Virus record (IMG/VR): IMGVR_UViG_3300028027_000284
Span: 1 to 20,857 of that record
Strand: one strand, 5' to 3'
Origin: a virus
DNA length: 20,857 nucleotides
Shown: piece after piece, positions 1 to 6,380 of the stretch
Position numbering within the stretch: the stretch's first letter is position 1
How the letters are laid out: each line of letters begins with the position of its first letter
Made by a program: the position numbers and the translations under genes
The notes under the pieces: generated by a model
What the model was told of the DNA's origin: nothing
Databases searched by the model: none
The model's input: only the letters and a program-made list of their open reading frames with translations

Positions 1-1
1 T

Positions 2-175
2 TTAAAGATTCTACATTGGTATGAACTTGAGATATTACGCTTGTATTCAGAGAATGGACAGAACATAATGTCACTTTCACGGGATACTGGCATCCCTTAT
101 AGGTCACTGATGAAGACAATTAAAAAAACCAAGACACTTTTAAAATATAAAATCAAAAACCATGCACTTACTTAA
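2..175 (+). CDS. C-terminal end of a helix-turn-helix (sigma-region-4-like) protein, 5' truncated
   Basis: An open frame enters from the left edge and stops at TAA 173-175, giving the last 57 residues of a protein. The visible part reads as two helices (LHWYELEILRLYSENG) followed by a helix-turn-helix core (SLSRDTGIPYRSLMKTIKK) and a basic tail. This layout is typical of small phage DNA-binding regulators related to sigma region 4, often found just before the packaging genes. It overlaps the next gene by 14 nt, so the two are probably co-transcribed. By position it may be a late-gene regulator, but that is inference and the N-terminus is missing. Confidence 0.6.
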   Translation, partial: LKILHWYELEILRLYSENGQNIMSLSRDTGIPYRSLMKTIKKTKTLLKYKIKNHALT

Positions 176-413
176 AATCGTTATCGCATCACTTTTCTTT
201 GTCTTTTACTTCATTGAGATGGCAAGACTGCCTGAACGCTGGAAGGTCAATATAAAGCCTCTGAATTGCAATATGTGCCTTTCCGTATACGTTGCTATCA
301 TTTTGTACTTCGTGCCTGTTTGGGTCTTAAATTGCACTCTCGTTGCATTTGTTGCAGGGGTATCTGCTCCACTATTTAGAAACCTAATGAATAACATATT
401 TTTTAAAAAATAA
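162..413 (+). CDS. Small multi-pass membrane protein with CxxC motif
   Basis: This 83-residue protein has a hydrophobic N-terminal helix (about residues 3-19), a short basic loop, then NCNMC (a CxxC pair near residues 35-40) leading into a long hydrophobic stretch (about 42-74) that could form two membrane helices. It is therefore probably an inner-membrane protein. Small membrane proteins with a Cys-x-x-Cys-Leu-Ser start to the second helix recur in tailed phages, but I know of no assigned function. It overlaps the preceding HTH gene by 14 nt and is followed after 4 nt by the next gene. Accessory or lysis-related roles are both possible; no lysis motif is seen. Confidence 0.65.
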   Translation: MHLLKIVIASLFFVFYFIEMARLPERWKVNIKPLNCNMCLSVYVAIILYFVPVWVLNCTLVAFVAGVSAPLFRNLMNNIFFKK

Positions 414-417
414 TCAC

Positions 418-720
418 ATGACACAAGAGGATGAAAAATTTATAGAAGAAAACATTTACAACTTTGAATGCGTAAAGATAGGGTTCATGAAAAACCTTCC
501 CTTGCATATCTTGGTTGGATATGAGCAGATTTACAGAAGGTATCTTGACCCTGGGTTTATTCTTACCAGTTGGTGCAGCAATTGTGTTGCCGACATGATG
601 AAAAGACTTGCAAGGTATTGGGATGAATACCAAGCACAAAAGCAACTTGATGCAGAAGTTGTACAAGAACCTGTACAAGTACCAAAGAAAAAAGGTAGAC
701 CATTTAAAAACAAGCAATGA
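418..720 (+). CDS. Hypothetical protein with basic, AT-hook-like tail
   Basis: This is a 100-residue soluble protein that I do not recognise by function. The first 75 residues are mixed alpha-helical and include the segment YEQIYRRYLDPGF and a CSNC pair. The C-terminus is rich in Gln, Val and Lys and ends in KKKGRPFKNKQ, whose GRP core flanked by basic residues resembles an AT-hook that inserts in the DNA minor groove. Its stop overlaps the start of the glycosyltransferase gene by 4 nt (ATGA at 717), so it belongs to the same translationally coupled cluster. DNA binding is only an inference from the tail. Confidence 0.65.
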   Translation: MTQEDEKFIEENIYNFECVKIGFMKNLPLHILVGYEQIYRRYLDPGFILTSWCSNCVADMMKRLARYWDEYQAQKQLDAEVVQEPVQVPKKKGRPFKNKQ

Positions 721-1718
721 GAATTATAACAGTCGGTCAACGTAACTCAGGGGTATCTTTCCATAGGTTGTTTAATCCATTAATCTACCTGCCGAAAGAT
801 TACGCAATGATGACCGATGTACTTACTGAGGAAGAACTTGAGAAAGGTTATGACATACTTTTTATCAATCGGTACATAGCAGGGATGGAGATTGAGAAAG
901 TTGTAAGATTGAAAGAGAAGTACGGATTCAAGTTGGTAGTTGATATAGATGACTTTTGGCATCTTGACCCTTGGCATATCCTTTACGGAAAATATCCTAC
1001 TAAAAAGGTCATTGACCATATGAAGGTAGCGGACATGGTCATCTGTTCAAATGAACTCTTGGCATTGGAGATATACCAATACAATAAAAACTGTATGGTA
1101 GTCCCTAATGCTTTACCTTATGGAGAAGACCAGTTTACAGATGTAAAGACTGAATCTGATAAGGTCCGATTTGTTTATGCAGGGTCAATAACTCACGGCA
1201 AGGATATTGCAATACTTAAAAATCCCATGAAGAGGGTGGCAGGGGATTCAATGGTAAAGAATAACTCAACCTTTATCCTTTGCGGTTATAGTGAAGATAA
1301 GCACGTAGCAAACGAATGGGGCAGGATGATTAACGATTACCTTCACGGGTTCAAGGTTGATGGGTATATACGTGCAGCGTTACCAGTGGACCAATACATG
1401 AACTTTTATAATGAAGCAGATGCCTGTCTTGTTCCTTTGGTAGATTCTAAGTTTAACTCAATGAAGTCTAACCTTAAGGTCCTTGAGGCAGCAACTAAAA
1501 ATGCACCTGTTATATGTTCCAATGTTCAACCTTATGCAGATTGTAAGCATATCATAAGAGTAAACAATCAGTCTGACTGGTTCATAAATATTAAAAAAGT
1601 TGTTAAGGATGCTATTTATAGGAAAGAGATGGGTCTTGCCAATGGGGAATGGTGCAGGGAGAACTTTAATCTTGTCAAGGTAAATGAATTAAGGACACAG
1701 ATATTTAACTCATTATGA
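717..1718 (+). CDS. GT-B fold glycosyltransferase (GT4-like)
   Basis: This 333-residue protein has the two-domain layout of a GT-B sugar transferase. The N-terminal half carries VVDIDDFWHLDP (about 74-84) and a second short acidic and aromatic region. The C-terminal half starts at VRFVYAGSITHGKD (about 150-163) and contains ADACLVPLVD followed by FNSMKSNLKVLEAATKNAP (about 234-264). That matches the nucleotide-sugar-binding region of GT4-like enzymes, where an acidic residue of the KxxE-type segment contacts the donor. It probably acts in the cytoplasm with a nucleotide-sugar donor; the acceptor is unknown. It overlaps both neighbours by 4 nt and is the first of three glycosyltransferases in this cluster. 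Confidence 0.85.
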   Translation: MRIITVGQRNSGVSFHRLFNPLIYLPKDYAMMTDVLTEEELEKGYDILFINRYIAGMEIEKVVRLKEKYGFKLVVDIDDFWHLDPWHILYGKYPTKKVIDHMKVADMVICSNELLALEIYQYNKNCMVVPNALPYGEDQFTDVKTESDKVRFVYAGSITHGKDIAILKNPMKRVAGDSMVKNNSTFILCGYSEDKHVANEWGRMINDYLHGFKVDGYIRAALPVDQYMNFYNEADACLVPLVDSKFNSMKSNLKVLEAATKNAPVICSNVQPYADCKHIIRVNNQSDWFINIKKVVKDAIYRKEMGLANGEWCRENFNLVKVNELRTQIFNSL

Positions 1719-1942
1719 AAGCAACACTGACCTTTGACCTTGATGAACCTGATGATAAGATAGAGCATTTAAGATGTGTGCAGTCATCTGAACTGTATTC
1801 TGCGGTATTTGATTTTATACAGAACTCAAGAAAGAGATTAACCGAGAAGGCGGTTGAGGTATGGACTGCGATACTTGCAGGTGGTAAGTATACAGACAAG
1901 AAACCAAAAGAAAAGAACACAAAAACTAAACTCAATGGGTAA
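1715..1942 (+). CDS. Small hypothetical phage protein
   Basis: This 75-residue protein begins MKATLTFDLDEPDDKIEH, a strand-forming, acidic N-terminus, followed by an amphipathic helix (LYSAVFDFIQNSRKRL) and a very basic tail (DKKPKEKNTKTKLNG). Small phage proteins of this pattern (TFDL then an acidic turn, then a helix with paired basic residues) are common in phage genomes, but I know of no established role. Its start is the ATGA shared with the stop of the preceding glycosyltransferase, and its last 8 nt overlap the next glycosyltransferase. That tight coupling is the best evidence that it is real. Confidence 0.7.
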   Translation: MKATLTFDLDEPDDKIEHLRCVQSSELYSAVFDFIQNSRKRLTEKAVEVWTAILAGGKYTDKKPKEKNTKTKLNG

Positions 1943-2717
1943 AGTCTTAATAGCAATGGCAGTGCATGATACTTATGAAAATAAGAGGTCAGAACTTACT
2001 GAGGCGGTCCTGCATGAATTAAAATATCAGGATGTTTTCACAGACCATGACTTTTGGGTAATAGATAATAACTCTTGCCAAGCAACTAAAGATATTATCC
2101 AACATTATGAAGATGAAGGTCTGATTAATGTCATCACTAATGAGCAGAACATTGGAACTGCTGAAGCGGTTAATCTTGCATGGAAGCATCGTAAAGCAGG
2201 TCAGCACTGCATCAAGATGGACAATGATGTTATCATAAACTATTATGACTGGGTAAAGGAAATGGTGGAGGCAATTGAAAGAGAACCAAAGATTGGAATT
2301 GTAGGTCTGAAGCGTAAGGATTGCTGGGAAGAACCGAATCATGCCTTGCCTGATTGGAGAAGCGAGTTGATAATGTTGCAACATTTTGCAGGTCAGCGGT
2401 GGATAATCGTTGAAAAGTGCCACCACATTATAGGTACTTGCCAAATGTACTCATCCGCTTTGCTTGACAAAATTGGTTACCTTTGCCAACCTAACCTCTA
2501 TGGTTACGATGATGTACTTGCATCACATAGGTCAACAGTAGCAGGAATGTGGAATGTATTTCTTCCGCACATTGAGATAGACCATATTGATAAAGGAGAA
2601 ACCGAATATCAAACGTGGAAAGAAAAACACAGTTCTGAGGTAACCCAAGAAGTTATCAAAATGACCCACGAATATTATCACGGTACAAGACCAATATACT
2701 ACAATCCTTTCCAATGA
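1935..2717 (+). CDS. GT-A fold glycosyltransferase (family 2-like)
   Basis: I start this gene at ATG 1935 (MGKVLIAMAVHDT) because the frame upstream encodes only a basic non-homologous-looking extension and lies inside the preceding gene. The resulting 260-residue protein has the GT2 pattern. A first strand is followed by VIDNNS (about 42-47), then NIGTAEAVNLAWKHR (72-86) and the metal- and sugar-nucleotide-binding DND at 96-98. A later acidic segment, LYGYDDVLAS, probably supplies the catalytic base. It should transfer a sugar from a nucleotide-sugar donor with inversion; the acceptor is not predictable. It overlaps the small gene before it by 8 nt and the next glycosyltransferase by 4 nt. 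Confidence 0.88.
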   Translation: MGKVLIAMAVHDTYENKRSELTEAVLHELKYQDVFTDHDFWVIDNNSCQATKDIIQHYEDEGLINVITNEQNIGTAEAVNLAWKHRKAGQHCIKMDNDVIINYYDWVKEMVEAIEREPKIGIVGLKRKDCWEEPNHALPDWRSELIMLQHFAGQRWIIVEKCHHIIGTCQMYSSALLDKIGYLCQPNLYGYDDVLASHRSTVAGMWNVFLPHIEIDHIDKGETEYQTWKEKHSSEVTQEVIKMTHEYYHGTRPIYYNPFQ

Positions 2718-3334
2718 AAGTAATCGTATCACTTGACAATCCGAATCATGCAGGGTGGTTAAAGTTAGAGGAATCCCTTAAACGGCATGGATGGGATTAC
2801 CATCCAATCGTAAAAGAATGGAAAGGGTTTGGCACTAAGATAATAGGACTTTACGAGTACCTTTGTTCAACCGATACGGATGAGTTCATTTACTTGGATG
2901 CATACGATAACTACTGCATAGCAGGACCTCAAGAGTTCAAGTTTAAAAAGAAAGACTACCCTATGATAGTATCAAGTGAGAAAGGGTGTTATCCTGACAC
3001 GCATAAAATGGGAATGTTTCCTGTGGTATACCATGAATGGAAGTATTTAAATAGTGGGCAGATATACGGAAACAAGGAACATTTTCTTAATGTATACCTT
3101 AGCAACCCTCCGAGGTTTGAGGATGATGACCAGAGGTGGTACACTGAACGCTTCCTTGCAATGCCTTACAGCATAGGACTTGACTATTGTAACATCTTTC
3201 AATCAGTAGCGTTTGAGGTTGAAGGTGACTTTACTTTAACCTATAATAGATTGTACAATAATAAGACCCATACCTTTCCTATGTTTATTCATGGGAACGG
3301 GAAAACCGATATGACTAAATTTTACGCACTATGA
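2714..3334 (+). CDS. PLOD/LH3-like glycosyltransferase (procollagen-type GT domain)
   Basis: This 206-residue single-domain protein keeps the ordered motifs of the glycosyltransferase domain of lysyl hydroxylases (human LH3/PLOD3). They are IYLDAYD (59-65, a DxxD metal-binding pair D62/D65), LNSGQIYG (112-119, compare LNSGGFIG in LH3), EDDDQRWYTERF (136-147), LDYCNIFQ (156-163) and FIHGNGKT (191-198), where the His is the third metal ligand in LH3. The fold should bind Mn2+ and a UDP-sugar. The animal enzymes glycosylate hydroxylysine, but no hydroxylase domain or separate hydroxylase is seen here, so the acceptor is unknown. Similar domains occur in other viruses and bacteria. It is coupled by ATGA overlaps on both sides. 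Confidence 0.85.
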   Translation: MKVIVSLDNPNHAGWLKLEESLKRHGWDYHPIVKEWKGFGTKIIGLYEYLCSTDTDEFIYLDAYDNYCIAGPQEFKFKKKDYPMIVSSEKGCYPDTHKMGMFPVVYHEWKYLNSGQIYGNKEHFLNVYLSNPPRFEDDDQRWYTERFLAMPYSIGLDYCNIFQSVAFEVEGDFTLTYNRLYNNKTHTFPMFIHGNGKTDMTKFYAL

Positions 3335-4002
3335 TGGAATGGATAGTAAAAGAATACACGGATAAGGTCAACGCAGACCATGAACTAAAAGCATATCGGG
3401 ACTGGATAGAAGAAAACGCATTCGGATTCGGCGAAAGATGCTTTCTTTGGATGTGGAATGAGATAGTACAAAAGATGCCTCAAGAGTTTACCTTTATGGA
3501 GATAGGGGTCTTCAGAGGTCAGATTCTCGGACTGGTTAAACTACTTGCAGACCGACACGGCAAAAAGGTTAGGCGAATCGGAATCACACCACTTGATTCA
3601 TCTGATGGTCATTGGGAATCTGACTACGAAGCAGATATTATAAGACTTCACGATGAGTTTGATATTACGGCAGACTATGAGTTAATCCGTTTAGATTCAA
3701 CCAATCCAAACGCAGTTAAACTTGCATCTCAGAATCCTCCTGATGTACTTTATATTGATGGAGGGCATACCTATGAGGTGGTAATGGCAGACCTCAATAA
3801 CTATCTACCTATTCTCAAGGTAGGCGGTACACTGGTCATTGATGACTGTAACAACGCAATACCAATGCCTTGGGGTTACTTCGCAGGGATTCAATCGGTA
3901 TCAAACGCAGTAGACCAATTCCTGCCAAGAGAAGGACAGACAGAACATTGGAAGCATGAACTAAACTTGGTGCATAATCGTGTACTCACTAAACTGAAAT
4001 AA
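3331..4002 (+). CDS. SAM-dependent class I methyltransferase (Methyltransf_24-like)
   Basis: This 223-residue protein has the Rossmann-type SAM-binding motif FMEIGVFRGQ (about 55-64), with the acidic E57 and glycine turn. Motif DVLYIDGGHTYE (138-149) and then VGGTLVIDDCNN (164-175) follow. The YIDGGHTYEVVMADL segment is characteristic of sugar or small-molecule O-methyltransferases of the Methyltransf_24 / cephalosporin-hydroxylase-like group, where the DD pair often binds a metal. Following three glycosyltransferases with a 4-nt overlap, it may cap or modify the added sugar; that is inference. It is not a typical DNA methyltransferase: no DPPY or PCQ motif is present. TerS begins 1 nt downstream, so the modification genes run straight into the packaging genes. 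Confidence 0.85.
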   Translation: MMEWIVKEYTDKVNADHELKAYRDWIEENAFGFGERCFLWMWNEIVQKMPQEFTFMEIGVFRGQILGLVKLLADRHGKKVRRIGITPLDSSDGHWESDYEADIIRLHDEFDITADYELIRLDSTNPNAVKLASQNPPDVLYIDGGHTYEVVMADLNNYLPILKVGGTLVIDDCNNAIPMPWGYFAGIQSVSNAVDQFLPREGQTEHWKHELNLVHNRVLTKLK

Positions 4003-4003
4003 G

Positions 4004-4435
4004 ATGGCAAAGAGAGGAGAAAATAAACCACCAATAAAGCAAAAATACATAGACACACCCGATAATCTTCTAAAGATATGGGATGAGTATAAGCAACACA
4101 TTGACAATAATCCAGATGTCCAAGAGATAGCAACGGGTAAAGGTGTGCAAGTTATAAGGGTTAAGAAACCATACCAAAAAGTAGGGTTTGAGAGTTTTGT
4201 TTTTAGGAATTATGGGTTCAATGTTCATCAATATATTGACAATTATAAGGGTGCATACGATTCCTATTTGGGAGTCGTTACGTGTATGAGAAGAGAATGG
4301 GAGGAAGACCAAATAGAGGGAACGCTTACAGGTAGATACAAAGCACCTAATTTGGTAGCAAGACTTAACAACCTGGTAGAGAAGACTGAGAATAAACATG
4401 AGGTAAGTGAGATAAAGATAACGAGGGATAGATAA
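4004..4435 (+). CDS. terS: Terminase small subunit (P22 gp3-like)
   Basis: This 143-residue protein lies immediately before the large terminase. Its sequence (TPDNLLKIWDEYKQHID, then KPYQKVGFESFVFRNYGF, YLGVVTCMRREWEEDQIEG, YKAPNLVARLNNLVEK) follows the pattern of P22 gp3-like and Bacteroidota-phage small terminases: a DNA-recognition N-terminal part and a helical oligomerisation part. TerS recognises the packaging initiation site and hands the DNA to TerL. It starts 1 nt after the methyltransferase stop. A short dyad follows its stop codon and could be a binding site. The identification rests on position plus pattern. Confidence 0.8.
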   Translation: MAKRGENKPPIKQKYIDTPDNLLKIWDEYKQHIDNNPDVQEIATGKGVQVIRVKKPYQKVGFESFVFRNYGFNVHQYIDNYKGAYDSYLGVVTCMRREWEEDQIEGTLTGRYKAPNLVARLNNLVEKTENKHEVSEIKITRDR

Positions 4436-4442
4436 ATCAGTA

Positions 4443-4459
4443 GTCAAGGATTCCTTGAC
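4443..4459. repeat. Perfect 8-bp dyad between terS and terL
   Basis: GTCAAGGA and TCCTTGAC form a perfect inverted repeat around a single T, in the 32-nt gap between the terS stop and the terL start. The spacer is too short for an RNA hairpin with all pairs formed, which fits a protein-binding site on DNA better. A role in packaging-site recognition or terL control is speculative. Confidence 0.45.
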
Positions 4460-4467
4460 AGTTGAAT

Positions 4468-5640
4468 ATGCAAATAAATGTAAAACTACATAACCCACAC
4501 GATGCTCAAAAGAAGGTCATAGATTGCGATAAAAGGTTTATCGTAATGATGGCAGGGCGAAGGTTTGGCAAGTCCTTAATCAGTCAGACAATTGCCTTAG
4601 AAAGCGGTATAGAGGGTAAGAGGGTGGCATACATTACACCAACGTATCAACTCGGTAAAATATTCTTTCAGGAGTTGCTTGATATGTTACCCATTGAGAT
4701 TTACAAAAAGAATGAGGCAGACTTGGTCATAACCTTTATCACAGGTGGAACAATCCGATTCTTCACAGGTGAAAGGTTGGACAATCTCCGAGGTCTGAAG
4801 TTTCACCTTTGTATCATTGATGAAGCATCTTTCATCCCTGATTTAGAGGGTGGATGGTTAAACTCCATCCGTCCCACTTTAACTGATTATAAGGGACGGG
4901 CATTGTTCCTGTCTACCCCAAAGGGTAAGAACTACTTCTATTCTCTTTTTATGAAAGGGAACGGAGGGGAAGAAGATTGGCAATCGTTTAAGTTTAGCAC
5001 ATATGACAATCCATACATAGATAAGTCAGAGGTTGATTCGGCAAGGATGCAATTACCTGAAGTAGTCTTTGAACAGGAGTACATGGCGAACCCTGCCGAG
5101 AATGCTGCCAATCCTTTTGGGTCTGCTTACATTCGCCAGTGCATATTCCCGATGTCTACCAATCCTGTTGCTTGTTATGGCATTGACCTTGCCAAAGCGG
5201 TTGACTGGACTGTGGTTATAGGACTTGATAAGAACGGGTCTGTATGCCATTATGAACGATTTCAGAGGGATTGGAGGCAGACTAAGGAGTATATCATCAA
5301 TCTACCTAAAGCACCTATCCTAATGGATTCTACGGGGGTAGGAGACCCAATCTTTGAAGATATGCAAAGGGAGGGTCTTGATGTGCAAGGGTATAAATTT
5401 AGCAGTACCTCAAAGCAGATGCTAATGGAGGGACTTGCATCTGCTATTCATCAAAGGAAGATAACCTTCCCACCTGGTCCTATCGTTGATGAACTTGAAA
5501 TCTTTGAGTACCAGTACACATCCTTTGGGGTAAAGTACTCAGCACCTCAAGGATTCCATGACGATTGCGTTGTTAGTCTGTCCCTTGCTTGGCAACATCT
5601 CCAAAAGAATGTAGGCAGTGGGAGGTATAGTTTTATTTAG
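4468..5640 (+). CDS. terL: Terminase large subunit (ATPase and nuclease)
   Basis: This 390-residue packaging motor shows a Walker A-like AGRRFGKS (about 29-36), a Walker B CIIDEA (about 115-120), and the coupling motif FLSTPKGKNYF. The C-terminal RuvC-like nuclease follows, with acidic clusters in YGIDLAKAVDWTVV, LMDSTGVGDP and FHDDCVVSLSLAW. It translocates DNA into proheads and cuts concatemers. Both ATPase and nuclease motifs are intact, so it appears functional. The frame also allows a TTG start at 4462, but ATG 4468 (MQINVKLHNP) is preferred. The length is slightly short for TerL but complete in motifs. The portal gene is not adjacent, unlike in most phages. Confidence 0.96.
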   Translation: MQINVKLHNPHDAQKKVIDCDKRFIVMMAGRRFGKSLISQTIALESGIEGKRVAYITPTYQLGKIFFQELLDMLPIEIYKKNEADLVITFITGGTIRFFTGERLDNLRGLKFHLCIIDEASFIPDLEGGWLNSIRPTLTDYKGRALFLSTPKGKNYFYSLFMKGNGGEEDWQSFKFSTYDNPYIDKSEVDSARMQLPEVVFEQEYMANPAENAANPFGSAYIRQCIFPMSTNPVACYGIDLAKAVDWTVVIGLDKNGSVCHYERFQRDWRQTKEYIINLPKAPILMDSTGVGDPIFEDMQREGLDVQGYKFSSTSKQMLMEGLASAIHQRKITFPPGPIVDELEIFEYQYTSFGVKYSAPQGFHDDCVVSLSLAWQHLQKNVGSGRYSFI

Positions 5641-5668
5641 GGGACTAAGTTAGGGACTAAGTTAGGGA
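5641..5668. repeat. Tandem 12-bp direct repeat after terL
   Basis: The unit GGGACTAAGTTA occurs twice in a row directly after the terL stop codon (5641-5652 and 5653-5664), followed by a partial third copy, GGGA. It could be a binding site or simply slippage-generated DNA; only its presence is certain. Confidence 0.6.
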
Positions 5669-5716
5669 GGAAACTACCAACTAAAATATTTTTTAAAATA
5701 AATAAGATAAAATGTG

Positions 5717-5743
5717 TTGGTATTGTGAAAAGCATTATTTTTG
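5717..5743 (+). promoter_or_regulatory. Candidate Bacteroidota-type promoter for the 5773 gene
   Basis: TTGGTATT (5717-5724) and TATTTTTG (5736-5743) match the Bacteroidota -33 (TTTG/TTG) and -7 (TAnnTTTG) elements. The 16-nt gap between TTG and TA is a little shorter than the preferred spacing. Transcription would start near 5750 and give an A-rich, unstructured leader of about 23 nt. The same TTGGTATT element occurs in the promoter at 6137. Confidence 0.5.
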
Positions 5744-5772
5744 TGTAACAAATCACAATTAAACCAAACACA

Positions 5773-6123
5773 ATGACATTTTTAACATTAGAACAATTAA
5801 TGAAAAATGATACTTATAAAATGTTATTGCAGAAAAGTGAGCAAGACTATTTTACTAAGGATAAGGTAAAAATGCCATCAATATCTAAAATTCAAAACCT
5901 ACTCCAAGATATTGGAATAGAAGTATTTGAAACTTATGAAAAAGACACATTAAAGGTTGGTAGAATACCAAATTATATTTATCGTGCAGATGGTACACCT
6001 ATTCAGCATGGTTACGGTTATGAAATTAAGTTTAGTACAAGAGATGGTTATTATTCAAGAAATACTCCAATTCATGCCAAAAAAGTTATAGATTACATAG
6101 AAAACTGGATTGGGAAAAAATAA
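5773..6123 (+). CDS. Hypothetical protein, AT-rich moron-like gene
   Basis: I do not recognise this 116-residue protein. It is soluble, Lys- and Tyr-rich, and has a helical N-terminal half (TFLTLEQLMKNDTYKMLLQK; SISKIQNLLQDIGIEVFETY) and a strand-rich C-terminal half with GYGYEIKFSTRDGYYS. Its codons are visibly richer in A and T than those of its neighbours. It sits between terL and the tail operon with its own candidate promoter and a 132-nt upstream gap, whereas most genes here are coupled. These are the marks of a moron, a later-acquired gene expressed separately from the virion genes. Superinfection exclusion or anti-defence would be guesses; nothing in the sequence shows either. Confidence 0.7.
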   Translation: MTFLTLEQLMKNDTYKMLLQKSEQDYFTKDKVKMPSISKIQNLLQDIGIEVFETYEKDTLKVGRIPNYIYRADGTPIQHGYGYEIKFSTRDGYYSRNTPIHAKKVIDYIENWIGKK

Positions 6124-6136
6124 TTTTCCAAAAAAC

Positions 6137-6165
6137 TTGGTATTCTAAAATATTTAGTATTTTCG
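6137..6165 (+). promoter_or_regulatory. Candidate Bacteroidota-type promoter for a small RNA
   Basis: TTGGTATT (6137-6144) and TATTTTCG (6158-6165, one mismatch to TAnnTTTG) are separated so that 18 nt lie between TTG and TA, close to the preferred Bacteroidota spacing. The predicted start near 6171-6172 falls right at the first base pairs of the structured RNA that follows. Confidence 0.55.
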
Positions 6166-6170
6166 CATAG

Positions 6171-6264
6171 TCAATCCGAAAGATAGTAGAGTATGTTTCG
6201 GGTTTGATTCATGCAAACCTGCATCAATTAGACCCACCTGCTCTACCAGTGTGGGTTCTTTTTT
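6171..6264 (+). ncRNA. Candidate phage small structured RNA with kissing loops
   Basis: This 94-nt stretch folds into three consecutive hairpins with almost no unpaired linker. H1 pairs 6173-6181 with 6196-6204 (AATCCGAAA/TTTCGGGTT, one G-T pair) around a 14-nt loop. H2 pairs 6211-6215 with 6220-6224 (ATGCA/TGCAT, loop AACC), with TTG 6204-6206 and CAA 6225-6227 able to extend it. H3 is the terminator hairpin. The H1 loop contains GTAGAG (6186-6191), the exact complement of the H3 loop CTCTAC (6241-6246), so a 6-bp loop-loop contact is possible within one molecule or between two. A promoter lies just upstream and a T-tract ends the unit. I do not recognise it as a known RNA class. A frame at 6204-6398 crosses it but shows no protein-like pattern. 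Confidence 0.55.
6232..6264 (+). terminator. Rho-independent terminator of the small RNA
   Basis: ACCCAC (6232-6237) pairs with GTGGGT (6251-6256), extended inward by CTG/CAG across a bulged T, with loop CTCTAC. The run TTCTTTTTTG follows directly. The stem, loop and T-tract are those of an intrinsic terminator. Confidence 0.7.
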
Positions 6265-6380
6265 GTCCGTACCCTATTGATATTGCAAGTAGACCACTAC
6301 CTCTCAAAGTTCTGAATTCAAGGAGTTTAAATCTGTTAAATGAAAAGAAGGATGTAACTTTTTCCCTTTTCAGCCGACTA

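Noticed and set aside
1854-1934. Longer N-terminus for the GT2-like protein
   Set aside because: The extension lies fully inside the previous gene and precedes the first strand of the fold, which begins at MGKVLIAMAV.
6175-6260. tRNA-like look on the minus strand (TGGTAGAGCAGG near a D-arm-like and a GGTTTG arm)
   Set aside because: No 7-bp acceptor stem, anticodon arm or proper 7-nt T-loop can be formed; the resemblance comes from the complementary loops of the + strand RNA.
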